This document shows positions 62,707 to 64,000 of a DNA stretch of 64,000 nucleotides, in pieces. Made by a program: the position numbers and the translations under genes. Under the pieces are notes generated by a model that ran no database searches, was not told where the DNA came from, and saw only the letters and a program-made list of their open reading frames with translations. How positions within the stretch are numbered: the first letter of the stretch is position 1; every line of letters begins with the position of its first letter. The DNA is from CAYJBH01 sp964368815 (GTDB lineage: Bacteria > Bacillota > Clostridia > Oscillospirales > Ruminococcaceae): NCBI GenBank assembly GCA_964368815.1, contig CAYJDA010000002.1:124001-188000 (forward strand), read 5' to 3'.

Positions 62707-63146
62707 GCATCCTGCTCCATTATTCCGACCTCGCTCATTGCGGCAGCTTTAACCAGCAGTAAAAGTTCCTTTAAACTTTGCCTTTGGTCTAAAGTAAGTC
62801 CGGCTAATATTTTTTCATTCCACTCATCCATTACCAATTTAATTTCGGGATACATGGCGGTTGCTTTTTCGGTAGGATATACTTTCAGTATGCGCCTGTC
62901 TTCTTCATCGGTATGCCTTGTAATAAATCCGTTTTGCTCCAGTGTCGCCAGCTGTCTTGCAACATTGCTTTTATTTATAAACATTTTCTTTGCAATGGTG
63001 TCCTGCGATACTCCGGGATGATTACACACCTGCATTATATAGCCATATTGATTTCCGGTTATTCCCTTGCTTTCCAACCTACTGTTGCGGTAAAGGTTGC
63101 TACACCTTGAGATTTTTTCTACAATAGGGGTTAGATTACTTTGCAT
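62703..63146 (-). CDS. MarR-family regulator of the ABC exporter operon
   Basis: This 147-residue winged-helix protein starts at ATG 63144-63146 with TTTGGAG upstream; the longer open frame to 63200 covers the operator. The recognition helix region is SQDTIAKKMFINKSNVARQLATLEQNGFITRH with wing DEEDRRILKVYPT. It is the first gene of the exporter operon and overlaps the next by 4 bp. A large palindrome at the transcription start implies autorepression relieved by a ligand. Confidence 0.92.
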   Translation of the reverse strand: MQSNLTPIVEKISRCSNLYRNSRLESKGITGNQYGYIMQVCNHPGVSQDTIAKKMFINKSNVARQLATLEQNGFITRHTDEEDRRILKVYPTEKATAMYPEIKLVMDEWNEKILAGLTLDQRQSLKELLLLVKAAAMSEVGIMEQDA

Positions 63147-63162
63147 TTTTTTACTCCAAATA

Positions 63163-63211
63163 AATAATATTAGTTGCATCCGCAATTGTTGCGGTAGCAA
63201 CTAATATTATT
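63163..63211. promoter_or_regulatory. Palindromic operator at the MarR/exporter transcription start
   Basis: A perfect 15-bp inverted repeat, AATAATATTAGTTGC and GCAACTAATATTATT, encloses a second inverted repeat CCGCAA / TTGCGG. It overlaps the -10 box and the +1 region. The MarR protein is the likely ligand; the nested symmetry would suit two dimers. Confidence 0.75.
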
Positions 63212-63237
63212 TTAACACTATATGATTATACTGTCAA
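63209..63237 (-). promoter_or_regulatory. Sigma-A promoter of the MarR/ABC exporter operon
   Basis: On the minus strand TTGACA (63232-63237) and TAAAAT (63209-63214) are 17 bp apart. The -10 overlaps the edge of the operator. Confidence 0.8.
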
Positions 63238-63259
63238 CAAGAAAAGCTATGGAGCTTTA

Positions 63260-64000
63260 CTATTCAAAGTCAAGGGCCTCTTCTTTTAGTCTGTAAAGCT
63301 CTTTTTTCAGATCCTCAACGATGTCTGCATATTCGGGGTTGTTGTATACATTTACAAGTTCATTTTTATCTTTGTTTAGATCAAAAAGTTCCCAAACCGA
63401 ATCCTTTGGCTCATCAATAGCACCTGTTGCACCAAGTGCTTCACCATAAAAATATATCAACTTATAGTCCATTGTTCTAACGCCGTAGTGCGACCATACA
63501 TAGTGATCGGCTAAATGCATCCAATAACGGTAATACATAGAGTTTCTGAGGGCAGGGGCTTCTTCATTTTCCAAAATATTTTTCAAAGAATAACCCTGCA
63601 TATCTTCAGGTGCAGCCATGCCGGCAAAATCTAAAAATGTTTTGGCAAAGTCTAAATTCAGTATCATTTTATCCGACACTGTACCCGGTTTAATGGCGCG
63701 AGGGTATCTTATCACAAAGGGCATTCTTAATGATTCCTCATACATAAATCGTTTATCAAACCACCCGTGGTCACCGAGATAAAAACCCTGGTCGGAGGTG
63801 TATATCACAATAGTATCTTCAGCAATGCCCTCGTCATCTAAGCAATCTAATAGCTTACCGATGTTGTCGTCCACGCAGGCTACGCAGCGCAAATAATCCT
63901 TCATATATCTTTGATACTTAAAATTTTTAAGCTCTGCATGTGTTTTGAAGGAAACGGGCACGCCGGTTTCTAACGGAGTTAATGTGAATCCTTCTAAATT
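63260..64000 (-). CDS. Sulfatase, C-terminal part (5' end beyond window)
   Basis: The frame is open from the right edge to the stop at 63260, giving 246 residues of an alkaline-phosphatase-superfamily sulfatase. Motifs include IVIYTSDQGFYLGDHGWFDKR, with metal-ligand Asp and the downstream Lys, and FMYEESLRMPFVIRYP. The N-terminal part with the formylglycine Cys/Ser is outside the window. A GTG at 63961 is in frame but is internal, since upstream codons continue the fold. It probably removes sulfate from glycans, in keeping with the GH20/esterase genes. A second domain end is not visible. Confidence 0.9.
   Translation of the reverse strand, partial: NLEGFTLTPLETGVPVSFKTHAELKNFKYQRYMKDYLRCVACVDDNIGKLLDCLDDEGIAEDTIVIYTSDQGFYLGDHGWFDKRFMYEESLRMPFVIRYPRAIKPGTVSDKMILNLDFAKTFLDFAGMAAPEDMQGYSLKNILENEEAPALRNSMYYRYWMHLADHYVWSHYGVRTMDYKLIYFYGEALGATGAIDEPKDSVWELFDLNKDKNELVNVYNNPEYADIVEDLKKELYRLKEEALDFE

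Noticed and set aside
1..64000. tRNA, rRNA, CRISPR arrays, prophage or complete insertion sequences
   Set aside because: No cloverleaf, rRNA segment, regular spacer array or transposase/integrase frame was seen when reading the intergenic regions and the coding frames.

Overview
The window looks like chromosome from a low-GC, spore-forming member of the Clostridia, probably Oscillospirales/Ruminococcaceae-like. The reasons are AT-rich DNA with strong sigma-A promoters (nearly all with 17-bp spacing), a split glycine decarboxylase (gcvPA/gcvPB), FabK and a type II fatty-acid cluster in the Firmicutes order, SpoIIP, a reverse rubrerythrin with an Rrf2 regulator, and sugar ABC transporters without their own ATPase. 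I see no rRNA, tRNA, CRISPR array, phage or complete insertion sequence. Both ends cut genes: gcvPB on the left and a sulfatase on the right.

Layout. 1-5.2 kb (minus): the glycine cleavage operon gcvT-gcvH-gcvPA-gcvPB behind a PurF-like protein that has lost its N-terminal nucleophile cysteine. 5.4-5.6 kb: a structured repeat element, then a small conserved gene. 6.1-10.3 kb (plus): 6-phosphogluconate dehydrogenase, a LarA-family nickel-pincer racemase/epimerase and an FGGY kinase, probably a sugar-acid module. 10.4-11.7 kb (minus): a small zinc-ribbon protein and a short ProB. 11.9-21.5 kb: a complete fatty-acid operon acpP-accBCDA-fabH-fabK-fabD-fabG-fabF-fabZ ending in a MarR/FabT-like regulator, with a large AT-only palindrome at the predicted transcription start. 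21.7-25.4 kb: a lipoprotein with a predicted leaderless mRNA, an orphan response regulator, a 32-residue membrane peptide, proC and truA. 25.4-29.1 kb: a cobalamin riboswitch controlling a corrinoid ABC importer and a divergent adenosyltransferase-like protein. 29.1-35.4 kb: spoIIP, a glycosyltransferase, prfB, and two integral membrane proteins with an M20 peptidase.

35.4-41.7 kb carries a DUF4234 protein, a reverse rubrerythrin/Rrf2 pair with two operator-like inverted repeats, a DeoR regulator with an alkaline-phosphatase-superfamily hydrolase, a 7-TM GGDEF-EAL protein and an AraC regulator. 41.9-54.8 kb is devoted to carbohydrate uptake. The first operon pairs a URO-D-family protein with a sugar ABC system; the second combines a sialate-O-acetylesterase-like hydrolase, a cytoplasmic GH20 hexosaminidase and an LplB/LplC-type ABC system, with a membrane-anchored AraC regulator convergent to it. 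With the sulfatase at the right end, this suggests use of host-type or amino-sugar glycans. 55-63.2 kb holds an OFA-family MFS transporter, a second copy of the structured repeat, a two-component system, and a MarR-controlled heterodimeric ABC exporter.

The most unusual signal is the repeat at 5377-5609 and 56278-56497. The same 160-180 bp hairpin-rich, GC-richer element sits at two loci, each time between two direct copies of the local intrinsic terminator hairpin. The terminator sequences differ between loci, so they look like duplicated target. One helix differs between copies by a compensatory base-pair change.
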